NCBI GenBank assembly: GCA_030549495.1
Contig: JAUIRK010000121.1
Coordinates: forward strand, 372,001 to 436,000
Source of the DNA: Nectonema munidae
Taxonomy: Eukaryota; Nematomorpha; Nectonematoida; Nectonematidae
Direction: 5' to 3'
Length of the DNA: 64,000 nt
Position numbers and translations under genes: made by a program. Each line of letters opens with the position of its first letter. The first letter of the stretch is position 1. Shown piece after piece: positions 1 through 10,200 of this stretch. The notes below the pieces were generated by a model. That model was not told the origin of the DNA. It made no database searches and worked only from the letters and a program-made list of their open reading frames with translations.

Positions 1-858
1 AATATTTTGAGTCTGATTTTTGTAAGTATTTTAAATCAGAGTCACATATTTTACCCTGCCCAATCCCGCCCAAGCGTCAACTAGTGGGGACTCATTTAAA
101 ATTGGTGCTTGCTCAGTATAGTTAGCAAATTATGGAACAATTCATTTGATGTGATATTTCTACAAAAATGAGGAAATCCGAAAAATATGTGAAAGGATAG
201 ACAATTATGATATTTAAAATAATTATGCACTTTTTAGCACATATTTAGGTTTTTTATAGCGTCCATTTTATTGATTGTTGAAAAAGACTGCAAACTGTTT
301 TTTATTACAAGAAAAAATAACATTAACAAGAAATAACGGTTTAGTTGACAGTGAATGTTTGCTGAATATCTCAAAGTTCATATTAACTTGATTTAAATCT
401 TATTATTTTTGCGTGAAAATTTTCCTATATTTGGGTCCACAAGCATTTCACCCGCCAACAAAAAAATTTTGAAAATAAAAGTGAAATTGCCTTCTAGTAA
501 AATATATAACCACAGACTGTTTCTTTAACTAGACGAGCATCTCTACCTTCATTTCTGTAATAGAAACCAGAGATTTTTGGCGCTCATTGATATTCTAAGT
601 CTACAACTTAAAAATTAAAATTTTTTTATTGATCTTACTTCCCAATGAGAACCTTTTTATCATTATCTCCTCACCAAACACATTTCGAGGGTCTGCTTAG
701 TGGTCATCCATATATGACGACCAAAGGTAATGGAGTGAGGAGAGGGAGGGTCAATCCAAATCAGGATGCTCTATGTTGGAAGTCGTGTCATTTTTAAGAT
801 TTAATAAGATGAAGTATGCTTTTTATAACTTCATCTGTTGCTTTTTCCTTGCTTTTAA

Positions 859-1065
859 TTAACACATAGCGAAAAGCTTTTTAGTTATCAAATTAGCATC
901 AGCGTTACTCACCAATTTCTCTCCTACACTATCTTCATCTTGTTCAATACATTCTTGATTTCCTGATGGTTTTTGCTGTTCAATTTCCAAAATAATGCCC
1001 TTATCCATTCTTGCTTCATATGTGGTTACATCATCCTCTACAGAAATCAAGACATTGTTCATCAA
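859..1065 (-). CDS. Possible small or terminal exon, unknown polar protein
   Basis: An open frame of about 65 residues has a clean polar, acidic composition (EDDVTTYEARMDKG, then ECIEQDEDSVGEK) and ends KKLFAMC before a stop. The composition is less AT-driven than its surroundings and could be the last exon of a minus-strand gene. I recognise no domain, signal peptide or membrane segment, and see no strong acceptor or partner exon. It may equally be a transposon fragment. I report it as a weak possibility. Confidence 0.2.
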   Translation of the reverse strand: MMNNVLISVEDDVTTYEARMDKGIILEIEQQKPSGNQECIEQDEDSVGEKLVSNADANLITKKLFAMC

Positions 1066-1461
1066 AATTTTTTCTTGAGTGACATGGATGCTTGTTCTGA
1101 ATCATAAAAATGGTTGCAATTTATTGCAGTTTCTTCTTGAAGAGTGCATCCAGCTTCACCAAACAAGTAATTATTGTTGTTTATTCTAAGGACCTCCATG
1201 CTGCTATCACTAATCTCATAGCGTCAAAGATGTTAATGCAACATTTTTTATTTTACGATATTTAACTTTGAACGATCTTACTATACCTTGATTAAGGGGC
1301 TGCCATACTGATGTTGAGTTCGGTCATTTTAAGTATGTTAAGGGATTCTTTCCAATAATTTTCAATTTTCTGAATTATATACCTTTTTTATAGTATTTAT
1401 TAGACTCGTTTGTCTTCTAAGTAATTTTCAATATTACTTTTCTTGTTTTAGGGTAAGTCTT

Positions 1462-3120
1462 AAAAATGCCCATCCATTTTTGAGCGAGGCAAATATATTT
1501 TATAACACATAACTATATAAGAACTCTATAATTTAAAGCTTAAGATGTTTATCCCTATTAATTACTGTAATCAAGCCCTTTGATAAGGGGGGGGGCAAGG
1601 GAGCTAGGCCCCCTGGGATTTATTTTGCCCATTTGAAATATAAATGTATACTTTCTTATATTCCCAACCCCATTAAAATCAGTTTTGCCGCCACGCCTTA
1701 ATCAGTTCCCCCCCCCTCCCGTCCCACCCCGTATCTGAAGTGGGTGATGGGGCTAATTTAAACAATCAAGTCTTTTATTCTAGAAATGAAATATATAGCA
1801 TTGTTATCCTTAGATATTCGTTTTATTTAATGTTTGTTTTTTTTTATCAAGATTTCTTAGAATAGTTGACAATATTTTTACACTTTGCTTAAAATTTTTG
1901 TTGATAAAACTTAGTACAAATAATTTCATTTTTAGAGTATAACTTAGGGATTGGAATAGCTCATTTATGTAAATTTAAAGTTTGTAGAATATTTCTTCCA
2001 AACATTTTAAACCTTCAATTTCTAGGACAAATTTAAATTCACGGCTAAATACCTGTCAATTCATAGACAGGTATCCTAAATATATTTTCAAATAATTTAC
2101 TTTACTGACTGAATTTATGTGTAAGTATGAATATGAAGATTATACAAGATAATTCTTTGTTTTTCTGTGTTACTAATCAAGCTTGATAACATTTGGTTAC
2201 TAAAAATTTTAAAATTGAATTTAAACAAAAATGAATTTCAGTACAGAGTAATCAATCCACCTAACCAATTCATTTGATATGAAACAGGCTTGTTGACAAT
2301 TAGTGAGATGAAAGCCTGGGAAATATCTTTTAGCTCAGAAGTCGGCAAAGTGGTCGATATCGACTTCTGGGGATTGATAAATAATAGATCTTTAGGGGTC
2401 AATAAGATAGACAAACTTGCCAAATTGTGCAATGATTTTTTACTTTATAGTAGTAATAAATCTCCTTTTTCTTTAAGTATAAGGATATATGAAACATTTT
2501 TGGTTTGTTTTCTCTTACTTGCTGAACATTGATTAATGTTTTTATGAAACATTTCTATGTGGGATGGGGGTCGATGTGAAGACAAATGTTCTATGAAGGG
2601 ATCGATGGGTAAAAAAAGTTTGCCAATCGATGACTCCTATCAATATTACATCGGATAGTGGGGTTGCCAAATGATCTGCTATCGGATAAATGAGGTCTGA
2701 CTGTATTACCAATTAGTTATCTAATACAACCCTTTCCATATGGTCTTTTGAAGACAGACGTGTTTAACCTTCGAACACCAAATACAAAATCGGTTCAACC
2801 AAAAATTGAGCTTTCTAAAGATTTACAAAAGAGATTTTTATTCATGGTATAAAACTTTCACTTGGTTAGAGTATAGCATATCTAATAGACTATACAGATA
2901 TAGACTGACCATCAATAACTTTTAATAACTAAGTGTAAATGACAATAAGGAGGGATAAAGATTTAATAAAATCGACAGCATTGTTTATTCAAAAATTGTC
3001 TGAATCCAAATCTCAATGGGATGGATGGCATCTGCTTTATCTAAATTGTCTGTTGATAAAAAACTTCATTGTTCATGTTTGTACTATGTACAGCATTGAA
3101 TGAAACAAGAACAAATTGTT
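1462..3120 (+). repeat. Dispersed repeat, copy A
   Basis: This block is diverged but collinear with 42590-44610 (copy B). Shared stretches include the sequence around AACACATAACTATATAAGAA (1504), the block around CAAATAATTTCATTTT (about 1917) followed by AACTTAGGGATT, the CCACCTAACCAATTCATTTG stretch (2257), and TTAGAGTATAGCATATCTA (2866). Copy A carries about 370 bp absent from B (roughly 2345-2715), and B carries a hairpin element absent from A. I cannot assign a family; no terminal repeats are visible and any coding is decayed. Confidence 0.7.
2345..2715 (-). mobile_element. Pogo/Tigger-like fragment inserted in repeat copy A
   Basis: Copy B of the host repeat lacks this segment, so it is an insertion. 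Its right edge reads, on the minus strand, TACAGTCAGACCTCATTTAT, the TA-CAGT-rich terminal pattern typical of pogo/Tigger elements. Short internal repeats around the words ATCGAT and CGGATA are present. An open plus-strand stretch (2290-2532) crosses the left junction and is therefore not a host gene. The left terminus is not clear, so the exact start is approximate. Confidence 0.45.
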
Positions 3121-4040
3121 TAGAAGACGATTGTTTTTGGATTTTATCTTGTTAAAGGTGGAATATTGAGGAGGCAACACCTTCTAAGAACACTTACATC
3201 TCTTTGCTTGCTTCAAAATGTTCAAACAACTAACGATATAGTTTGCAATCTGGCAGATCCATCAAAGAGTTTAAAAAAACTCGTTGTGGATTTTGGACTG
3301 ATAAAGACAGGAAAGCTTGATGTGAAATTTAGATATGTGGTGAACATAAAAATGCTATATTTTTTTTGCAAAAACTGTTATAAATGATTATGTTAATAAA
3401 TTCTAAACAAGCTAAAAAAATTTACTATTGAAAAAGCTATGGGTGAAATTTGACCTAAGTTTTTTTCAAGGTTGTATGGAAAGGGGTTAGAGGAAACATT
3501 TAAATTGGAGAAAAAGATGTGGCATCCTTTGACCATCAAAAAGTATAAAATTTTATTTAAGAAAAACAACGTATTATTATTATTATATATCATGAAGGTA
3601 TAAAATATAGCCGACACAAAACGTTCACCTTTGAAGATTTATGTGCGTTTGAAATAGGAAGTAACAAGTATAAGTCCATTGATTTTACAGATACGCTATG
3701 ACAGTAAAAAAGATAGATAGGAGAGAGGACTGTTAATAAAATATATGAAGCGTTATCATTGAATGCGAAATGATAGATACAACTGAAATTATAACAAATT
3801 TTTAAAAACTGGATAAAATTGGAAAAATGTTTTATAAAAATGCAAAACTTTGGCAATAAAATGCAAGAAAAATAAATGGTTTATATATGCACTCATTATT
3901 ATTTGGTTGTGAGATGATAAGGATGTAAAATTTGATATAAACGGTTGTGTGCATAGGTAAAACACTTCTATGCCGGGTATACACGTGGACGCATTAAGAC
4001 AGGCAGGCAGTTTAGTGTGGTTGGCAATAAAAAGATTTGT

Positions 4041-5824
4041 TCACGGCAAAACCTTGAGTATGATTAACTTTTTGATGTCGTCTCTACGCCCGATCGATAC
4101 GATCGTTTTGTTGTCATCGCTGATCTTGATGTTCAGTATTTCCGTTGATGTTTCAAAAGAGCACAGATGGCTTCCATCCTCCAGGTTCCACAGTCTAATC
4201 GTTTTGTCCGTCGATCCAGACGCGAGTAACTTACTGTCCCTCGACAAATCGAGACAGGTCACCTAGAGAAATAAAGAGATGACGTATTTTTCATGGAATA
4301 AGGCGAGTTGCTGAAAAATTACTTCGGCTTTGTGGCCAATGAATGAAAACATTGGAGTAAACATTCTTGTTTTGTTGTTCAGAGTCCAGGACCTAATGGT
4401 GGTGTCATCAGATGCAGAGACCAACTGCTTTCCATCCCTAGAGCTTACAACAGAAGTGACAACTCCCATGTGTGGATTACTCTGCCCATCAGTATCGGTA
4501 ATGTACGCTTCTCTTTTACCTAAAATAAATCAAGTTTCAACACCTATACCAAAAGACAAATGTGAATAACCATTCTGCAAGTTCCATATGATCAATTCTC
4601 CTTTGGTGGTGCCAGTAACGGCGTGATCTTGATCAAAAACTGAAATGGCTGAAGGCACCGTGTTAACGGAGAACGCCTTAGAGTCCGTATTTCCTTTGGA
4701 TATTTGAGACAAATCAACGATAATTATATTGGCAGCGTTGTTGAACGGATCGTAGAAGCCACAAAGAATGAAGTTATCATTCGTGGAATGCTTCACAAAT
4801 GGAACAACATTGAGAAGGGAGAATGTTGGGTTGTAGCTGAGTCGCTTTTCTACCACGTCCTTGGATAAGTCGTAAAGAGTAACGGTGACTTCATTTGATT
4901 TCTCATCATACGCAGTCAGCGCCACAAAGCCAGAGTCGTTGAGCACGTCAGATGCAGCAAAGGAATCTCTATCGTAGGTTAGAACTTTGGCACCAGTGAG
5001 CACATCCCAACACTAAAAAGTTTTATGACGTGGGAAAACAAGGAAGAAGATGAAAGTTTACTGTCAGCTTTTTCAAGTTGGGCCTTGAGGCCGAGGTCAA
5101 GGATTCGGCGGTGGTGGCGAGACCAGCTATAACTTGACCATTGATGGCTGTTGCAAGATTCGTAGCTCCTTCCTCTCCTTCGAAAACTTGCGACATTTGT
5201 CCACTCTGCAAACACATTTAAAACATTTTTCTCGCGACTCAATTCATTGTGAATAAAAAATATTGAAAATACTTCTAAATTCCAAATTTGTGGAGGAACC
5301 ATTTCAGATCCAGTTATTACCGACGTATTGTTAGGAGTGATGACGAGATTTTCTGCAGAAGATATGTCTTCTGATAACGCATCAAACGTAGGAAGTCCAC
5401 TGGCCTCTCTCGAAGATTGCTCCCCAGTTTCAGTTCGGTGTGAGGTGGTAGCGAAAGTATCTGTAATTCCACCTCTATCAGCAGCAGATCTGAATGAATA
5501 CCGATTTCCTTTGCCTCCAAGATCGAGCGTGTTGATGCTTTTGATTTGATAATCAGTAGCAGATCTTTCTTCTCTTTCGAATCTTTCATCCTTTGGCGTG
5601 TACTGACGCATACTCTCCATTCCGAGTCTTTCTGAAGCATGGGCATCCTGTTCCGATTGATAGCGACGTTGACTCACGCGTTCTTCCAGTTCGCGATCTC
5701 TTCTATACTCAAGCGCAGGCTGGTTCATTCTACCAAGTGGGAGTGGATAATTTACAGAACGATCATACATATAATCTGTGACACGCGAATTATTGGCATT
5801 TTGTTGTCCTCCAAATCGTGTTAC
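4041..5824 (-). CDS. WD40-repeat protein, five exons (5' end unresolved)
   Basis: Exons are 5824-5273, 5205-5062, 5012-4571, 4519-4323 and 4262-4041 (TGA stop). Introns are 67, 49, 51 and 60 bp, all GT-AG, and the phases match. The product is about 518 residues if read from the exon edge, or 500 from the first in-frame ATG at 5770. Residues 1-180 are polar and arginine/glutamate-rich (RRDRELEERVSQRRY), probably a disordered or helical linker. The rest is WD40 blades ending in Trp-containing strands: PPQIWNLESG, LTCWDVLTGA, GELIIWNLQNG, TTIRSWTLN and KTIRLWNLEDG, with LASGSTD before the last. WD40 propellers are protein-docking scaffolds; no catalytic domain is visible. The first exon has an acceptor (TTTTTTGAAAG) and a phase-0 start, so it is probably internal. 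It may be spliced from the upstream receptor's transmembrane exon, or there may be an undetected 5' exon. Confidence 0.8.
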
Positions 5825-6294
5825 CTTTCAAAAAATGCAGTACACATGTTATCAATACATCTTACAAAAAGGACACATTTTTATCAAAGATAAGAGAAAA
5901 TATTTTCGCAAAAGATTGATCTTTCCACTTCAATTGACGCGTATAAAGCTTAGTATATTAAATGATTCTCACTAAATTTTTCTAGTATACTACAGTTTAT
6001 CAATATATATAATTAATTATATGTTTACGAAGCTAAAATTGAGATATGGAAAATTATTCGTTTAACCGAAAAATTTCTTCATTTTCTTACCAGCTTGAAA
6101 AGAACATATAGCGTGCTAAATTGTTAGAAGTTTGATGGCCACTTATCATGTCTATTGCTTATGCTTCTCAACGTCAACGACTGTTTAAGAGAATCAACCC
6201 AGCAATTCGAACCCGTTAATCCATTTCATAGCGCCCTCCCGTTTAAATGAGACAGACAATATCTGGATTTTAAGGCAGTTTTATATCTGATTAA

Positions 6295-6480
6295 TTAACC
6301 CTTTGAGGACCACTGTGACATCAGTGTCTCTAAAAATAAAATTTATTTAGCCTTTTGGGGGGACCAGTTTTACATTCTTTTTCTATTTTTCTGTCCCAAG
6401 AAATGAAAATCGTCTCCTTTAAATATGAAAATGAACGCAGACGACGATTGGTCTTGGCATTTCTGGTCCTCAAAGGATTT
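6295..6480. mobile_element. piggyBac-type TTAA hairpin element (MITE)
   Basis: The left end is TTAA followed by CCCTTTGAGGACCA; the right end is TGGTCCTCAAAGG, its inverted copy with the outer TTAA decayed. The inside carries the CAGACGACGATTGGTCTTGG motif seen in the other copies. There is no coding capacity. TTAA target duplication plus CCC/GGG termini is the piggyBac pattern. It lies in the receptor/WD40 spacer. Confidence 0.75.
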
Positions 6481-6894
6481 TCAATGAATTTGTTTTTTAT
6501 GGAATAAAAATGGCTAAGCTACAGTGATGGAATATAAAATGTTCGTCGATCTTTTATCTTATAATCAAATTGGTTTCAAACGCTGTAAAACTACCAAACA
6601 GGACCCGAATAACAGTTAGAAGTAATTCTCTTCACATTACATGCTCTTTCTAGAGCATGAAAACAACAGAGATCTCTCTGGAATGAGTGCCAGCATTTTG
6701 AAGACTATAATCCCTTGCTTTCTTTTCCATTGAAATTTTATATATTAAAGCAGGCGATTTTTATTTATTTGGACGCTGGTGTTACTCTGGTTCTCACAGG
6801 GTTCTCTAGGGCCAGGATCATATATATATTATATATAAGGATAGTAATATTGAATATATGTGTGCACAAAAAATGATAGTGAAAACAGAAAAAC

Positions 6895-6900
6895 TTTATT
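6895..6900 (-). terminator. Poly(A) signal AATAAA for the short-tail receptor transcript
   Basis: The minus strand carries AATAAA about 125 nt after the receptor's TAA stop (7025-7023), followed by a T-rich stretch. Its position fits cleavage before the hairpin element at 6480. Its presence supports a transcript that ends here rather than always reading on into the WD40 exons. Confidence 0.5.
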
Positions 6901-7022
6901 TTAAAAAAAGTAAAAGCATAAACTAGAATGCAGAAAACAAAAAACTGATTGCAGCAAGGCGCAATATTTGCAGCACATATGTTTTATATAAATGCTTTGA
7001 CTAGAGAAGATACAGATTTTAA

Positions 7023-7244
7023 TTAATATTGTATTACTCTCGTGTATTCTTCAAATTCTCTCTCAACTTTGCCTAAAAAGGAAAAAGATTCGCGTGAAAA
7101 ATGGGCAAGCGCGTAATAATGAAAGAAATGCAAACCCTGAGATGAAGCTGCTGCGGGCATTCCCTCTGTGTGCACTTTGATGTCCTTTATGCGCGCACCC
7201 TCTTCAAAGCCATCGAGTTGGGTCGCCATTTCAGTCTGTCCTAC
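7023..7244 (-). CDS. Receptor exons 21-22: short cytoplasmic tail and stop
   Basis: Exon 21 (7244-7136) begins after TTTTTTAAG and encodes 36 residues, VGQTEMATQLDGFEEGARIK onward, ending PAAASSQ plus one base. A 63-bp intron (GG|GTTTGC to CCTTTTTAG) follows. Exon 22 (7072-7023) completes GKVEREFEEYTRVIQY and the TAA stop. The C-terminus Ile-Gln-Tyr fits a class II (hydrophobic-x-hydrophobic) PDZ ligand, as in Caspr-type tails, but binding is inference. Read without splicing, the intron stays open by chance, which obscures the exon end. Confidence 0.75.
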   Translation of the reverse strand, partial: VGQTEMATQLDGFEEGARIKDIKVHTEGMPAAASSQGLHFFHYYALAHFSRESFSFLGKVEREFEEYTRVIQY

Positions 7245-10200
7245 CTTAAAAAATAGACGCGTATTCATTCACCTGAATGGGCAATTTGTTTCTTGTTCTC
7301 GGGCTATGCAGCCAAAATGCTGAACGCGGGCTCTTAGCTTATCAAAGGTGTAAGAATGTCGAGAAGCAAAGCTATTGGAGCTAGAAAAGCAGAAAAAGTA
7401 AACTACTGCAAGAGCCGGAGTGCGTCAATTAGCATATTGTTCATTATTATTTATTATGAATATTTCTGTTTTCGCCGTCTGTTTTTCTTTGTTTATAGAT
7501 TTTTAAACCTTTTTATGTCATATGTCAAAAATTGATAAAGAAAGAGAACATTAATGATGCGGGATGAATGCTCTAAGCTGATATGTGGTCTATTTCTTTA
7601 CAGTAGATCCTCAATTATCTGCTTATCCTTACTGAAAGTATGTCTCCCTAATTATATTTGCATTTCTTTAACGATTCTGTGCACAACAATGTGAATGTCT
7701 TTTGAGATTAAAAATAGAATATTTGAAGTAGAAATCTAAAAGAAAATGCAAGAATTCAAATACACAGATGTGGGTGAATTTAGATACGATAAAAGGAGCT
7801 TTTGTTTTGCCGCCAAGAAATTTGCAAGAAAATGTCTCTTAGATCTTAGATTTTATAATTATATGTGCTATAATACACCATCTATGTCTTATAATATATA
7901 TGCCACTTTATTTTGTAAGTACGCAAAGAAGTTTAGCTTTATATATTTAGATCTTTTTCTCTTTCACTTTTTTCACACTCCAGGAAAATTTTTTTAAATC
8001 ATTTTGCTGTTAAACGCGTAAATTTTTTGTAAATTGACATATTTTATTCATAAGATTACATTTTGACCGTTAAATTTTATTTGATCACGTCATATGCCAA
8101 AGCCCGTGTAGATTTAGATCTTATAAAATAATGTGATTGTTACATTTTTCCTCGTTTATCAACATTACTATTAGTAATGGAGTTATTGAACATTTGAAAC
8201 AAATATTAAGTTTGTGCGATATATAATGTTTGTAATGTTCAAAGGTCAATTTGACAGTTTGTTAAAATTGTTTCAGTATTTCTAGTGTTAATTCATAATA
8301 AAAATTTTAATTACTCGTTCTCTTATGAAGAATGATATTATTGGGTAAGATTGCTCAAAATTTTAATTTTCGGCATAAACAATAGAAAAAGTTAGGCAAT
8401 AGTGTTGTGTTGAGAAAAGGCGTCACATCTAGTACAAAGCTGGGTTACCTTTGAGTACGGAGTTTGCGTTCCTTTTTTCTTTGACGAAAACATTCCGGGC
8501 TTACACTTGTAAAGGCCCCATGCCAGAGCAGCGATTAAAGGCAGAAGCGCAGCAATTGCTCCCAGAACAGGACCGGTAGCGCCAAAGAAGGAGGTTGACG
8601 TCGGTTGGATCACGTCGTACGAACTCGCTGAAATGCCTTCCGTTTCGGCTTCCACCGGTAAAATCGGGATGGAAGTCGGCGTAACGATGACGGGTGGCAG
8701 TGGAATCATTGTGGTTGTTGGAGCTTCTGTTGTTGGAGTTATGCGATCAATAACCAGGGGATAAAATATCTCCCATTTCTATCAACAAAACATCATTATG
8801 TATATGATGAGTACTAGAAAGAAAGCGTTGAGAAATGGAATGTTTTTATCGTCGATTCCTAAGGAAGATTTCACTGAATCAAGGGACATATGATAGCCTT
8901 GATTGGAAAACTCTTTTGCGCAGCAATCCTCTTCCCAAAAGTTGGCACGTATGCGCAATAAGGTATGCTTCTTTAGATAAATGAAATCTCTACTAAGGTC
9001 TTTTTTTAATTGAGCCAAAATTCAAGACAAAATCGATTTGAAAAGAAATTATAATAGATGATAGATACTTTATTTTGTCTTTAAAGGTAATCATTGTGTA
9101 CAAAGCATGACACTTAGCCAATATTTATTGAGATATTAAAATAAATTTAAAAAATGTAGCAATATCCTAAAATGTATTAAGTGGGAAAATTAAAAATAAA
9201 ATTTAAGTTTCTCATGGACTGTTTAGTAAACACATCAATTTTTACTTGTGCAAATTTAGTGAATTTTCCTAAGACGCATAAGTATAAGTTAACCAATGCT
9301 GGCAAAAATGTACATTTTATGATATTAAACAAAGTTCAAGTGAAAATAAAATCGCCAAAAATTGAGCGTAAACTATAAAATTTAAGTTATTTTAAATGAT
9401 ATACACTCTTTACTGTTATTTACGTTTATGAAAGCAACTTCCGTTAAAAAATCTAACATTTTGATAAACGTATTGGGATTTTTCTAATATTTTATGTCTT
9501 TCGAAAGTGGAGACAGGACTACACAAGTGCCACAAGTTGAGCAACAAGAGATAGATTGCAGTAATCAACCAAGCTAGCTCGATCCTTTACGTTTGCCAAA
9601 TAGCTGCGATTCTCTAGAGTTGTGTAGAGGAACTTCGCTAAAAAGGATGAACCTTAATGCAGAATGCATATTTCGTCTTCAGACACTCAAGCCCAGGGGA
9701 CTTATGGCAATGGAATAAATCCTTAGTAGAACAAAAATGTATCCCTGCATTAAGGTGTAAACAAATAGTGAATGTAGTAATCCAGTTTTTTATCATTAAA
9801 AAAAGCTTTAAATGGTAGAATTGATATTTGTTTGCTTTGTTGTTGAAACCCTAGTACACTTATTTGTAAACGAGAACTAAGGAAATAATTACTGAATCGC
9901 GATCTCTTTCTCTCTATCTAAGATAAAAAAAAAGAAAAGATACATATGGGGTGCTTTCAAGAAAACACAATTACGATGGTTGCATCGAACTATGAGCAAA
10001 GAAGTCTTGATGCTGAATCGAACCCTTGATCTTGTGGTATCAAAAACCTTACGAATGCTCGCTTATCTAAAATTTATCCCGTATTTAGACCAGTCAATAA
10101 AAAGGCGTGGGATTAAGCCTCCCCCGTACTTAGTCTGGTGACGGCGCTGCCTTTATCTCAAAATAGCCAAAAATAAAACCAGCTAAAAATTGTATAGGTA

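Larger units (their letters stand above)
1..4040. other. Intergenic, repeat-rich, no convincing gene
   Basis: This stretch lies downstream of the WD40 unit. It holds a weak polar reading frame on the minus strand near 0.9-1.07 kb, dispersed repeat copy A (about 1.46-3.12 kb) and a pogo-like insertion inside that copy. Around 1.58-1.73 kb there are G- and C-runs resembling worn hAT termini. The remaining DNA is AT-rich without splice-supported coding exons. I see no canonical AATAAA just after the WD40 stop at 4041, so the 3' end of that transcript is not defined. Confidence 0.5.
5825..7022. other. Spacer between receptor stop and WD40 exons
   Basis: About 1.2 kb without a supported exon. On the minus strand it starts as the 3' untranslated region of the short-tail receptor transcript, with AATAAA at 6900-6895. 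It also contains a TTAA-flanked hairpin element (6295-6480). I looked for a start exon of the WD40 protein with a GT donor ending in phase 0 and did not find a convincing one. Confidence 0.5.

Noticed and set aside
2290-2532. 80-codon plus-strand frame
   Set aside because: It spans the junction between repeat copy A and an inserted pogo-like fragment, so it cannot be an old host gene.
5206-5272. Read-through of the first WD40 intron
   Set aside because: A GAA|GTATTT donor and TTTGCAG acceptor remove it and restore the WD40 frame; the read-through sequence is phenylalanine-rich and out of frame with the next blade.
7073-7135. Continuation of exon 21 as FHYYALAHFSRESFSFL
   Set aside because: This is a 63-bp GT-AG intron that happens to stay open. 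Splicing it restores a clean phase and the Lys/Glu-rich end.
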